DNA from: Candidatus Aenigmatarchaeota archaeon
Lineage (GTDB): Archaea; EX4484-52
NCBI GenBank assembly: GCA_023137195.1
Contig: JAGLPV010000006.1
Span: 1 to 56,025 of the forward strand
DNA length: 56,025 nucleotides
Direction of reading: 5' to 3'
The notes under the pieces were generated by a model. That model was given only the letters and a program-made list of their open reading frames with translations. It was not told the origin of the DNA and searched no databases. This document shows positions 14,939-25,700 of this stretch, piece by piece (positions within the stretch are counted from its first letter, which is position 1; every line of letters starts with the position of its first letter). Position numbers and translations under genes: made by a program.

Positions 14939-16165
14939 ATGGTTTCAGTATGCTTCTATTTTCAGGTTCATCAACCCAGGAGAGTGAAGTATTTTTCCGA
15001 CATGAAAAATCCAAAATCCATAGAGGAATTGGAAGAAGCGATTTTCTTTGACAAAAAAAACAAAGAAGTGATGGAAAAAGTAGCAGGGAAATGCTATATG
15101 CCGGCAAACCGGACAATGCTGGACCAGATAGATTTATACAAGGGAGAGAAAAAGAAATTCAAGATAAGCTATTCTATTTCAGGCATATTTCTGGATCAGC
15201 TCGAGATGTTTGGCATGGACGAGCTTCTGGATTCATTCAAAGATTTGTCAAAAACAGGATGCGTTGAATTCCTAAATGAAACATATTACCATTCTCTTTC
15301 AAGCTTTTACGGCAAAGGCACAGACAGACCCGAATTCAAAGAGCAGATACAGATGCACAACAAAAAAATAAAAGAATTATTCAAATACGATGCAAAGGTA
15401 TTCAGAAATACAGAACTATTATTCAACAATTCAATTGCAAAAACCGTAGAGCAGATGGGATATATGGGAATACTTGCAGAAGGCGTTGAAAGAGTACTAA
15501 TTAACCCACCTTACACCCCGGAGCACATCTATAAATTAAAGGACGAAGAATCCCATATTTCTGTGCTTCTTCGCCACTATAAATTAAGCGACGACATAGC
15601 ATACAGGTTTTCTGCAAAGTGGGCAGATGCATGGCCTCTTACCGCAGATAAATTCGGCAATTGGATAAAGGAGTGCCAGGGAGAGACAATAAACCTCTTC
15701 ATGGATTATGAAACATTTGGCGAACACCAGTGGGAAGACACAGGCATATTTGATTTTATGAAATTCCTCCCTTACGAAGTGATAAAACAAGACCACATGG
15801 ATTTTGCAACCCCCACAGAAGTAATCTCCAGATACCCCCAGAGAGGAATTATTGATGTAGAGGATTTATCAACAAATTCATGGGCGGATCTGGAAAGAGA
15901 CTGTTCTGCATGGCTGGGAAATGATATGCAAAGATATGTTTTCGACCAGATAAAACAAAGAGGAGATAAAGTAAGACAGGCAAACAACGAAAAACTCACC
16001 GCAATATGGAGAAGCCTCCAGACCTCAGATATGCTCTATTATATGTGCACAAAATACTGGGGCGATGGAGATGTGCATAAATATTTCAGTCCTTACGATA
16101 CGCCGCACCAGGCATTTGAAAACATGCTCGGCGCTTTATCCTGCTTGGACAGGGTTCTGCCTTAG
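14939..16165 (+). CDS. GH57-family alpha-glucan glycosidase/transferase
   Basis: 408 aa, the length of intracellular GH57 alpha-amylases and glucanotransferases. Conserved region I is FQVHQPRR (H11). The nucleophile region is FRNTELLFNN with Glu at 159. Region IV is FMDYETFGEH (from about 254). ILAEGVERVL and the C-terminal helices (WRSLQTSDMLYYM) also match. There is no signal peptide, so it probably acts on cytoplasmic glycogen- or starch-like polymer. Its stop overlaps the stop of the convergent Na/Pi transporter gene by 4 bp. Confidence 0.9.
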   Translation: MVSVCFYFQVHQPRRVKYFSDMKNPKSIEELEEAIFFDKKNKEVMEKVAGKCYMPANRTMLDQIDLYKGEKKKFKISYSISGIFLDQLEMFGMDELLDSFKDLSKTGCVEFLNETYYHSLSSFYGKGTDRPEFKEQIQMHNKKIKELFKYDAKVFRNTELLFNNSIAKTVEQMGYMGILAEGVERVLINPPYTPEHIYKLKDEESHISVLLRHYKLSDDIAYRFSAKWADAWPLTADKFGNWIKECQGETINLFMDYETFGEHQWEDTGIFDFMKFLPYEVIKQDHMDFATPTEVISRYPQRGIIDVEDLSTNSWADLERDCSAWLGNDMQRYVFDQIKQRGDKVRQANNEKLTAIWRSLQTSDMLYYMCTKYWGDGDVHKYFSPYDTPHQAFENMLGALSCLDRVLP

Positions 16166-17262
16166 AAAAATATGACTAAGATAGGAATCAGAAAAAATAT
16201 AGTTACAACATAGATTAAAGGAATTATTCTCGAAGTCATTGCGCTATCTCCGATTTTTCTTGAAAGATAAAGGGGAATGAACCGGATAGGGTATATGAGA
16301 AATATGCCAAATATATTAAACAGGCAATGTACTAGAGCAACTGCAAGAGCAGCAGAACTTCCTAAGGCAAGAGAAGCCAAAAGAGCAGTGATGGTTGTTC
16401 CTACATTAGCTCCAAGAATATAGGGATAAACCGATTCCAGGACAACAAACCCTGTTCCTGCAAATGGGACAATCAGGGATGTTGTAACAGAACTGCTCTG
16501 TACAAATGCAGTCAACAATAAGCCAAGTACAAAACACCTTTTATGGCTTTTAAAAATCGAATGGTGTATGACATCCCGAAATTCTGTTTTTGCAAGCGGC
16601 TTTAGGATATTTACAAAAGAAGCAAGAGATAAGAACAGCATGGCAAAAGAAAGTATTGCCAGGGCATGCGCATTGTTGCTGAAAATATATTTGAAAAAAT
16701 CCACAGATGGACTAATGATATAGGCAAGCGGACTTTTAAAAGAAAGATTTGTTATTGTCCCTGCGGCAGACCCGAATAATAAATCAGTAATAAACAATGC
16801 CGATTTTTCCAGGATATGAAAACGCAGCTCAAGCGGGAAAAAAATAAGGACAGCAAGGACATTGTGCGTGTCATGAAGAATTGCCGCCTCAAAAGCATTC
16901 TTAAATTCCTTTCTTTTGCGTATATGCGTAATCGAAACAATAGTGTTTGTAATTGTAGTGCCTATGTTCGCCCCCAGTATTATTGGAATTGCATTAGTCA
17001 ATGTCAAACATTCACATGCGACCAAGCCCACTACAAGAGCAGTTGTGAAAGAAGAACTCTGGACGACGCTCGTCACAAGAACGCCGATAAATAAAGCAAC
17101 AAAAGGATTTGCAGTCATAGACACGAGAGACTCGGCAAAATCGTTTCCAAATAGTTTAAATGAAGAAGACATCAGTTTTATGCTCAAAAGAAAAAAATAG
17201 AGAAGAACGAGTGAGATAAGTATTTTTTTTGTTATTTCTTTTTGGTGTGATTTTAGTTTCAT
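16162..17262 (-). CDS. Na+/phosphate cotransporter (NptA/PF02690 type)
   Basis: 366 aa, all membrane segments. The family's inverted duplication is visible: VVQSSSFTTALVVGL (Q68-S71) with IPIILGANIGTTITNTIV, and again FVQSSSVTTSLIVPF (Q255-S258) with YPYILGANVGTTITALLASL. The QSSS motifs bind sodium and phosphate in NaPi-II transporters. No C-terminal PhoU domain is present. It probably imports phosphate, though family members also move other anions. The gene overlaps the GH57 stop tail-to-tail and is divergent from dph2 (43-bp gap with TTTTTTAAAT at 17276-17285). Confidence 0.9.
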   Translation of the reverse strand: MKLKSHQKEITKKILISLVLLYFFLLSIKLMSSSFKLFGNDFAESLVSMTANPFVALFIGVLVTSVVQSSSFTTALVVGLVACECLTLTNAIPIILGANIGTTITNTIVSITHIRKRKEFKNAFEAAILHDTHNVLAVLIFFPLELRFHILEKSALFITDLLFGSAAGTITNLSFKSPLAYIISPSVDFFKYIFSNNAHALAILSFAMLFLSLASFVNILKPLAKTEFRDVIHHSIFKSHKRCFVLGLLLTAFVQSSSVTTSLIVPFAGTGFVVLESVYPYILGANVGTTITALLASLALGSSAALAVALVHCLFNIFGIFLIYPIRFIPLYLSRKIGDSAMTSRIIPLIYVVTIFFLIPILVIFF

Positions 17263-17305
17263 ATATAATCTTATCTTTTTTAAATCTCCAATATATAAAT
17301 AGTTT

Positions 17306-18256
17306 ATGTTATCAAAATCGTGCCAAAAAAAAATAGTTCAGGTTATTGAAAAAATAAAACCAAAAAGGATTGCAGTGACAATGCCGGAAGGCATGAAAAT
17401 GGATTTGAAAGAAATTGCTCAACTTATAGAATACAACAACTGCGAAGTTGTTTTAATTGTTGAGCCATGTTTCGGAGCATGTGACCTAAGAGATTGGGAG
17501 GCACAGTTGCTTGACTGCGATTTATTGCTCCATTTAGGACACAGTGATTTTGGTCTAAAGACAATGGTTCCGACAGAATATATTGAAGTTTTCAGCGACT
17601 ATTCTCCATTCCAACAGGTAAAAAACAATCTTAAAAAATTAGAAAAATACAAAAAAATTGCCCTTTGCTCAACAGTCCAGCATATTTTAGAACTGGAAAA
17701 AATAAAGGACTTTTTAGAGCAAAACAAAAAAATCGTATTTGTTCCAAAATCAAAAAAAGCAAAATACGACGGTCAGGTTTTAGGCTGTGATGCCTCCGGT
17801 CCAGAGACAATAAACAGCAATATTGACTGTGTGTTATTCGTTGGAGGAGGACTATTTCACGCTTTTCAGATTCTGGAAAAAACAACCATACCTGTGTTGA
17901 CCATAGGACCGGACAAAAAAGAAATTACAGACATAACAGGAAAAAGAGAGTTGATATTAAAGAGAAAGATAATAAAGCAAAAAAAATTTGAATATTCTAA
18001 AACAATAGGACTGTTGGTATCCTTCAAGCGAGGTCAACTCAAAAAAAACATCTTTGAAATCAAAAAAAAACTAGAAGGGCAGGGAAAAGAAGTATATATT
18101 CTTGCAATGGATTATATTTCAAAAGAAAAAATTCTCGGGATTGATGCAGAGGTACTCGTAAATACCGCCTGCCCAAGAATCGAGGAAGATAATATTTTTG
18201 ATGTTCCTGTGATTAATTTAGAGGACATTATTTTTCAGCAACAAAAACAAAAATAA
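17306..18256 (+). CDS. dph2: Diphthamide synthase subunit Dph2 (radical ACP-transferase)
   Basis: 316 aa. The enzyme transfers the 3-amino-3-carboxypropyl group of SAM to a histidine of elongation factor 2, the first diphthamide step. The three cysteines that hold its 4Fe-4S cluster are visible: C59 in CFGACD, C161 in VLGCDAS and C289 in NTACPRI. The flanking motifs AVTMPEGMK and HLGHSDFG also match. The length agrees with archaeal homodimeric Dph2 (about 340 aa). The gene is upstream of eS8 (47-bp gap). Confidence 0.93.
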   Translation: MLSKSCQKKIVQVIEKIKPKRIAVTMPEGMKMDLKEIAQLIEYNNCEVVLIVEPCFGACDLRDWEAQLLDCDLLLHLGHSDFGLKTMVPTEYIEVFSDYSPFQQVKNNLKKLEKYKKIALCSTVQHILELEKIKDFLEQNKKIVFVPKSKKAKYDGQVLGCDASGPETINSNIDCVLFVGGGLFHAFQILEKTTIPVLTIGPDKKEITDITGKRELILKRKIIKQKKFEYSKTIGLLVSFKRGQLKKNIFEIKKKLEGQGKEVYILAMDYISKEKILGIDAEVLVNTACPRIEEDNIFDVPVINLEDIIFQQQKQK

Positions 18257-18303
18257 ATTAATTTCAATAGCTTTATATTATTTATGTATAAATATGGGTT
18301 AAT

Positions 18304-18687
18304 ATGGGCGTATGGCATTTAAGATCAAAGCGAAAAAATACAGGCGGATTACTGAGAAGAGATTCTAAATCCAAGAAAAGTCAAATGGGATCTCTCCCAA
18401 CACAAACAACAATAGCACCAATTAAGCTAAAAGAAAAAAAGACAAGAGGTGGAAGCGTAAAGAAAACCATAATTTCCACAGATAAAATAAATGTATTTGA
18501 TAAAACAAAAAAGGCATTTAAAATAGCAAAAATAATTTCTATTGTAAAAAATCCCGCAAATCCTCATTTTATAAGAAGAACCCTTATGACAAAAGGAGCA
18601 ATCATAAAAACAGATATGGGAAATGTCAAAATAACATCAAGACCGGGTCAAAATCCGTCTTTAAATGGCGTTTTAGCAGAGAAATAA
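18304..18687 (+). CDS. rps8e: Small-subunit ribosomal protein eS8
   Basis: 127 aa. WHLRSKRKNTGGLLR matches the conserved eS8 start (W--RS-RK-TGG). KKTRGGSVKKTI, VKNPANPHFIRR, LMTKGAIIKTDMG and SRPGQNPSLNGVL are all typical. A TATA-like box (TTTATATTAT, 18272-18281) lies 23-32 nt upstream; several other ATGs in the leader are out of register. The SecB-like gene follows after 5 nt. Confidence 0.95.
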   Translation: MGVWHLRSKRKNTGGLLRRDSKSKKSQMGSLPTQTTIAPIKLKEKKTRGGSVKKTIISTDKINVFDKTKKAFKIAKIISIVKNPANPHFIRRTLMTKGAIIKTDMGNVKITSRPGQNPSLNGVLAEK

Positions 18688-18692
18688 AAAAT

Positions 18693-19121
18693 ATGATAGC
18701 AAATATAAATATAATAAATATTTCTGCTTCCAATAAAATTGATTTTAAAAAACAGGAAAAAAAAATAGAAATCGGAAACATGCTTTCTATTAAAAATGTA
18801 GTTGAAAACACAGACAGCAAAACGATTGCAATTTCTTTTGAATTCAAGATTATCTACAAAACAGAAAAAGAAGAGTTGGGAGATGTAATTTTTCTCGGCT
18901 CTCTCTTGTGGAAAGAAGATGATTCAGAAAATACATTCAAAACCACATGGGAAAAAGACAAAAAACTCCCGGAAAAACATTCTTTTGTAATCATGAATTC
19001 AATATTGAGAAAATGCATCTTGTCTGCAATTGACATCGCACAGCAGATAAACATGCCTCCACCAATAAACATCCCTGTTATACAGGAAAAAAAAGTGCAG
19101 AATATTGAATATATCGGATAA
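18693..19121 (+). CDS. SecB-like fold protein, hypothetical
   Basis: 142 aa. The pattern of beta-strands (IANINIINISASN; AISFEFKIIYKTEKEELGDV; VIFLGSLLWKED), the later helix ILRKCILSAIDIAQQ and the proline motif MPPPINIPVI near the C-terminus resemble the SecB chaperone fold and related archaeal hypothetical proteins. In SecB the equivalent helix and PxPxP segment close the substrate groove. The gene is coupled to eS8 (5-nt gap), so a role near translation or protein folding is possible. This is fold-level inference. Confidence 0.5.
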   Translation: MIANINIINISASNKIDFKKQEKKIEIGNMLSIKNVVENTDSKTIAISFEFKIIYKTEKEELGDVIFLGSLLWKEDDSENTFKTTWEKDKKLPEKHSFVIMNSILRKCILSAIDIAQQINMPPPINIPVIQEKKVQNIEYIG

Positions 19122-19130
19122 AACCAGATA

Positions 19131-19199
19131 TCCCACAAATAAAGTATTGTTTTTCGTATTCAAATAATAGTTCATACTTATTTTTAATTATTTGTGGTA
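19131..19199. terminator. Inverted repeat between convergent genes
   Basis: CCACAAATAA (about 19132-19141) and TTATTTGTGG (about 19189-19198) flank an AT-rich spacer. The position between the converging SecB-like and eS17 genes suggests a bidirectional transcript end. Confidence 0.45.
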
Positions 19200-19264
19200 T
19201 TGCCGAAAATCCAGAGGATAATTTCAGATACAGAGATATTTATAAAAATCGCAAGAATTATCGT

Positions 19265-19456
19265 TTAAAATTTTTTTGCTTTTTTAAGATTAGATAGACA
19301 AGAAGCGAGTTTGTTTCTCGTACTTTTGCTTTTTATCAATTGAAGTTCCTTAAGAAGTTTTTTATTTTCCTCAAAATTTGTTGTAACTTTGTCTTCTATT
19401 ACAGCAAATAGTCTTTTTGCATTGTTTTTAATGTAAAGAGGTCTTATGTTTCCCAT
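19265..19456 (-). CDS. rps17e: Small-subunit ribosomal protein eS17
   Basis: 63 aa. MGNIRPLYIKNNAKRLF matches eS17 (MG-VR--YIKR-A--L). DKVTTNFEENKKLLKEL and IKSKSTRNKLASCLSNLKK match the conserved FT-DFE-NK-L and SK--RNKIAGY---L--. The length is normal for archaea. A TATA-like box on the minus strand at 19476-19485 is 20-29 nt before the ATG, so the mRNA is probably leaderless. Confidence 0.93.
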   Translation of the reverse strand: MGNIRPLYIKNNAKRLFAVIEDKVTTNFEENKKLLKELQLIKSKSTRNKLASCLSNLKKAKKF

Positions 19457-19544
19457 TATTGATGGATAAAAGAAATTTATATAAATGTATCGACTAAAAC
19501 ATATGTTTTGGATGTCAAAATAAAGTTTGTAAGTTATAGCATAA

Positions 19545-19598
19545 TATATTGCCTGTATCTAAACTTCCTTGCGAAATTATACGCATATATATACAATG
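19545..19598 (-). repeat. Dispersed repeat unit upstream of the giant gene
   Basis: On the minus strand this reads GTATATATATGCGTATAATT, then TCGCAAGGAAGTTTAGATAC. It resembles 14498-14542 (TTTCGTAAGGAACTTTAGAT) on the plus strand, and more weakly the repeat at 2506-2555. The gap 19457-19770 also has a hairpin (AAAATAGT...ACTATTTT, about 19656-19683) and no convincing gene. Confidence 0.5.
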
Positions 19599-19740
19599 AA
19601 AAAAGCAGACGAATTATTGGTTTTTTTGGCGCATAAATTAAGGAGAAATTCATAAAATAGTCCTATGAAAAATACTATTTTTGAACTGAATTTCTTGCTC
19701 ATGGAGGGGTATAACAATAAAAGAATAAACAAAACAATAA

Positions 19741-19750
19741 ATTATATAAA
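19741..19750 (+). promoter_or_regulatory. TATA-like box of the giant surface-protein gene
   Basis: ATTATATAAA, 21-30 nt before the ATG at 19771. It supports this start and a leaderless transcript, possibly extending into the coiled-coil gene. Confidence 0.55.
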
Positions 19751-19770
19751 ACTGATAATCTATATTTAAT

Positions 19771-22700
19771 ATGCGAAAAAAATCACAGACGAATCTAAAA
19801 TTTACTACATTTTTATTAACATTTACCGTCATTTTCGCATCATTATTTTTTCTTTCTTCAACCGGAAATTTTTGGACTTGGGGACAGGAAAAAACAGACA
19901 TTATTACAATAAATTCACCCACACCAAACAGTGTTCTTGACTCAAAAACAATTCCAATAAACCTGACTCTTCTAAACACAACATCCGGCTATGTTTACAT
20001 ATCAATTTTTCAAAACCAGGCGATAATAAATTCAACAGCAATTGAGCTTGAAGGAGAAACAGGTAAAAATTATGAATCAAGTATATCTGTCTTTGATGAC
20101 GGAACATATAATGTTGATTTGACAGTATGCAATTCAACAGATAACTGCACCTCTCACACCATAGAAAATATTTCCATAATGACTTCTGGTAATTCTTCTT
20201 TCGAACAGGAAAACACCACAATCCAACTCCCTCAAATATACGATATTATTCCAAATTCGTATTCAATATTCTTAGGAGATATGCTGTCCATCCTGGCAAA
20301 GTTAAGTTACTCCAATCAAACCTCTGTCCAAAACAGCAAAATCACATATGAAGAAAACCAGACGATTCTAGGCACAAATTATACCGACCAGACCGGTTGG
20401 TCTGTACTTTATATAAATACAACTGGCAAAGGGGTTGGAAACCACACCATAAATGTGACTTCAATCTACGGCACATACAATACAACTATTGTGGAGTTTT
20501 TTTCACCAAATAATTCTGATGAAACACAAGACAATGCCACCAATGAAATCGAGGAAAACATTACAATCCAACTCCCTCAAATATACGAAATCATCCCCAA
20601 TTCTTATTCCATTTTTTTAGGAGATATGCTCTCTATCCTAGCAAGATTGGGTTATTCAAACAATACCTCTGTCCAAAACAGCACCCTTACTTTCTGGCAA
20701 AACCAGGAGATAATAGGACAGAATAATACTAATCAAAATGGCTGGTCTACACTCCACATAAATACAACTAACAAAGAGTTTGGAAACCACACAATAAATA
20801 TAACTTCAGTTTACGGAACATACAATACAACCACCATAGAGTTTAAAGAACAGGAAAATACAACCAATACAACTGGTGAAACAGTTGAAAATACAACAAA
20901 ACAAAAAGACAATCAAACTACCCTCAATATCTTTAATTCTACGACAATTGAAGATAATTGGACGGTTAAATTTAATACAACCGGAATTGCAGACCTCTGG
21001 ATATCAGTTGTTGACGGCACAACATGGAGCGACGCTGACGAAACAGAAGATTTGAAATTCATTCAAATAAGATGCGGAAGTCAAACATTGGATTATATAT
21101 GGAGGAACAATTCTGTTTTGGTTCAAAATTATTCATGCACACAAGCAGGTTATGTAATCTCTAAAATATTTACCGCAGGAAAACACAATCTAAAATTCAC
21201 ATTCGGCAACAACACAGCTTATGCCAATTGCACCAGTATAGATAAGTTAACAGATTTACAAAAAGAATATGACCCACAGACCAAAACAATCACAATCACA
21301 AAAAAACCAAAGAAAAAATTACTATCTCTTAAACTAGGAGGGAAAGAAAAAATCGCAGAATTCCAGTTGATTAATAATACAGACCACTGCTTCATCGACT
21401 GCGAGGCAGTAATAAAATTCACAGCATATCAGAACATCCCAATCCCAAAAGACAAGGACAACAAATTCAAGTTCAAAGGAAACCTGAAATCATTTTCATC
21501 TGAAATAGATGGAGCTGATTTCTTTGACAAGAATTACAAAGCAGGAGAATATTACATAACTTTGAAAGGAAAAAAGAATCCTTTTGACAACGTAGACTGG
21601 ATTCCAAGAATATTCGGCATAGACTTTGACGAATGGGCATGGTGGAATTCAACCTTTGACAAGAAGCAGGAAATCCAGATAAACAATACAGACAAGGAAG
21701 TTGCCAATTATTCTTTGCTTATCAATGTCTCGTATGATTCTGACATGCTCTCCAACTTTGCTGACCTACGGTTTGCCGATGCTTCTGAAAACGAAGAATT
21801 GTCTTACTGGATTGAGAACAAATCAGACGGAAGTTATGCAGATGTCTGGGTAAAGATTCCATACACTTTGACGAATACGACGAATACGACAATCTATATG
21901 TATTATGATAATGCAAGTGCAGTTGAAAGTAAAAGCAACATAACTAATGCATTTTTATTTGCAGACGATTTCAACGATAACTCTTACGACACAGGCAAAT
22001 GGGACGAAGTATACTTCTTAGGTTCGGCTTGCGGTTCCATAACAGAAGCAAATGGCAGGCTAAACATAAGCGCTACAAGAAGCGGCACCAACTGTTATCT
22101 CTATTCTATATCAAAAACAAATCTTTCCGGGATTGATACAATCACAACAGGGGATATAGTTGATTCAAGTATATTGGGTTCTGATTATCACGGGGGTGGA
22201 TTACACTATGAAATAAATAATACAGATAATATTTTTATCGGAACATATAAACTTTATAATACTGATGGATTCTATATGAGGAGCTACCATAGTCCCGATA
22301 GTTACCAGCCTTCTGATGTTTCACATAGTTCTGTATCATGGAATGCGACAATCATACACACAAATACATGGATAACAAAATATGATAATACAGTTCACAT
22401 GAATGCTTATACTGAAACTAACCCTCTTTCAGGTGAATTCCCTGCAATCTATACCTCCTCGCCCACAACCGATGGCAACTCCTGGATTGAATATGACAAT
22501 ATAATCAGTCGCGTATATCTTTCAACAACCCCGACATATTCATTTGTAACAGAAGAAGATCAGCCCCCCCACATAGACTTTGTTAATTCGACAACCGCTC
22601 CAGGGACATACAAGCAGACCTATATTGAAGCAAACATAACCGCCTCTGATGATAATATTGACACAATAACTCTTTATCTTTACAACTCAACATCTTTGGT

Positions 22701-25700
22701 GCAAACTGATACTTCATCAACTTCGCCTTTATTTGTAAATTACACAAGTCTGCCTCTTGAGACCTATTATATAAACGCAACAGTAAACGACACTGCAGCA
22801 AATACAAACCAGACCGGGACAAGAACAATATCTCTAAAGGATATCTCTCTTTCTATTAATCTCAACAGCACAACAGTCAATCCAGAAGAAACAATCGAAA
22901 TATCCGGTTATGCAACCTTACAACCCGACGGGACAAATGTCACAAACAACACAATATATATCTGGCAGGACAATTCTTTGATAAATATTATAAATAAACC
23001 AGATTATGTTTCTATTTGGTGGAACACAACTTTCCAGAAAAAGAAAGCAATCCAGATAAATAACACAGATATAGAAGTCGCAAATTATTCTCTTTTACTA
23101 AACATAACTTACGACTCTGACATGAACTCAGACTTCTCAGACATAAGATTCACAAATGTTTCAGAAAATGAAAAACTCAACTATTGGATAGAAAGCAAAG
23201 TCGATAGCTCTTATGCAAACATCTGGGTAAATATACCCTACACTTTGACAAATACAACAAACACGACAATCTATATATATTATGGTAACACTTCTGCCGT
23301 GAGCAGCGAAAGCAATGGCTCTGCAACATTCGATGCATTTGGTTCTGGTGGAGATATAACATCTTATGATAAATATCTTATCCATACTTTTACTGAATCC
23401 AGTACATTTACACCAACTGTAAATATGAATACAGAATACTTAGTCATAGCTGGTGGAGGTGGAGGTGGCACTGCAAATAATGGAAATTCTGGTGGTGGTG
23501 GCGCAGGAGGATATAGAAGTTCAGTTTCTGGGGATTCATCTGGTGGAGGCGCAGCAGCAGAATCACCTCTAGTTCTAACAGCAGACACAGGATATACTGT
23601 AACTATTGGTGCCGGCGGCGCAGAATATACAAACGGAGGCAACTCTGTCTTTGGTAGTATCACTTCCATAGGTGGTGGGAAAGGAGGATATTATAACGCG
23701 GTTGCCGCAGGCAGTGGTGGTTCTGGAGGAGGGGGAGGACAATCTCATGATCTTGGAGCATCTGGAACAGCAAATCAGGGATATGCAGGAGGTCGTTCAA
23801 GTGCAACAGGTGGTATTGGTGCTGGAGCTGGTGGTGGCGCAGGAGCAGTTGGAGGCGCTTCATATGGCACTGATGGTCGTGAAGGCGGTCATGGTGGTAT
23901 AGGAGTAGCAAGTACTATAACAGGAACATCTATCTATAGAGCAGGCGGTGGAGGCGGCTCTACTCATGGTCAAGGAACAGCAGGTATTCCTTCAGGTGGA
24001 AATGGCGGTGGTGGTAATGGTAAGTATGCATCATCTGTAAACGCTACAAACGGCACTATAAATACAGGTGGCGGCGGCGGCGGCGGCGGCGAAAATAATC
24101 CATCAGGAATTGGTGGTTCTGGTATCGTAATAGTGCGATATGTATCTAGAACTAATATAAGTACAGAACCAACCACATCATTCAGTTCAGAACAATCCCT
24201 AACCCGAACAGACTCAAACGGGCAATACAATTACACTTTCACAGCATCTCAATACGCTGGTGCTTACACAGTCAAAGTAAACCTGACAGACTCAAACTCA
24301 ATCTACGGAGAGAACGAAACAACATTAAACATAAAAATCAATCTTACAAGTCCGACAGCAACATCAACCACATCCGGCACAGTCTATACAAACCCAACGG
24401 AGACAATCAACCTGACTGTAACTATCCCAACCTCAAACATTAACTGCCCAACATTGAACCTCTCCAATGTCTGGGCAAACATAACAAAACCAACAGGTTC
24501 TGAACTAGTCCAGTTATCCGGCTCTGTGCAGGGAAACACTTGGGACGGAACCTTCACAAATACTGATGAAACAGGAACATACAATATAACATACTATGCC
24601 AATCTGACTGATGGTTTCAGCCACGTAACCACGACAACAACCTCATTCTATGTCAAGAACATCTCAGTCACGCTAAATCTTGATAATACAATAGTAAACC
24701 CATCTCAGAACGTGGAAGTTTCAGGAAAGGCAACATTGCAGCCAGACAATACAAACATTACAAACAACACAATCTCAATATGGCAGGACAACACCCTAAA
24801 ATTAGGAGGATCTTGGTGGAACACAACCTTCCAGAAAAAGAAAGCAATCCAGATAAACAATACAGACAACAATATAGCAAACTATTCCTTACTCCTAAAC
24901 ATTACATACGATTCAGACATGAACCCAGACTTCTCAGACATAAGATTCACAAACAGTTCAGATAATGAAGAATTAAGTTACTGGATAGAAAGCAAATCAG
25001 ACAGTTCTTATGCAGATGTCTGGGTAAAAATACCATATAATTTGACAAATACCACAAACACGACAATCTATATGTACTATGATAATACATCTACTGTTTC
25101 GAGCCAAAGCAATGGAAACAATGCATTTGAATATTTTGAAGATGGTGAAGATGCAAGTGATTGGTCTTTCACTCTTGGAAGCGGAACAGTAGAGTCTTCA
25201 ACAGATCAAGCCTTTGAAGGCAGCAAATCTATTAAAATATCCGCTGTTGGTGGAGCAGATACAGCTACAACCTATTTTGATTCTGTAACCAGAGATGCGC
25301 TTACTCATGCTTTTGGATACAGGGTCATGATCTCAAGTACATCTATGACAACACGACAATATTTACTTAATCCTAACAGTGAAGATGAAGTAAGTGTTTT
25401 CACAGATTGGGTTGCAACTGATCCAAATGGATGGAGTCATAAAAATAATTCTGGCAGTGTTGTAGCATTTAGTCCTGTAATAGATGTTGTAGCAAATGAA
25501 TGGATGAAATTAAATTATGAAAATATCACTTCAACAGAATGTGATTTTTATATAGATGATTATTTCAGACATGATACTTGTTCTAATGGAGCTCAAGACC
25601 AATTCCATAGTTTTGGTGTTACTTTAGATGAAACACAAACAGTATATATTGATGCATTAATAATTAGAAAATACATAATCCCTCCAACATCCTCTTTCGG

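Noticed and set aside
19596..19655. Tiny ORF (MKKADELLVFLAHKLRRNS) before the giant gene
   Set aside because: Only 19 codons, overlaps the edge of a dispersed repeat, and no suitable promoter spacing.
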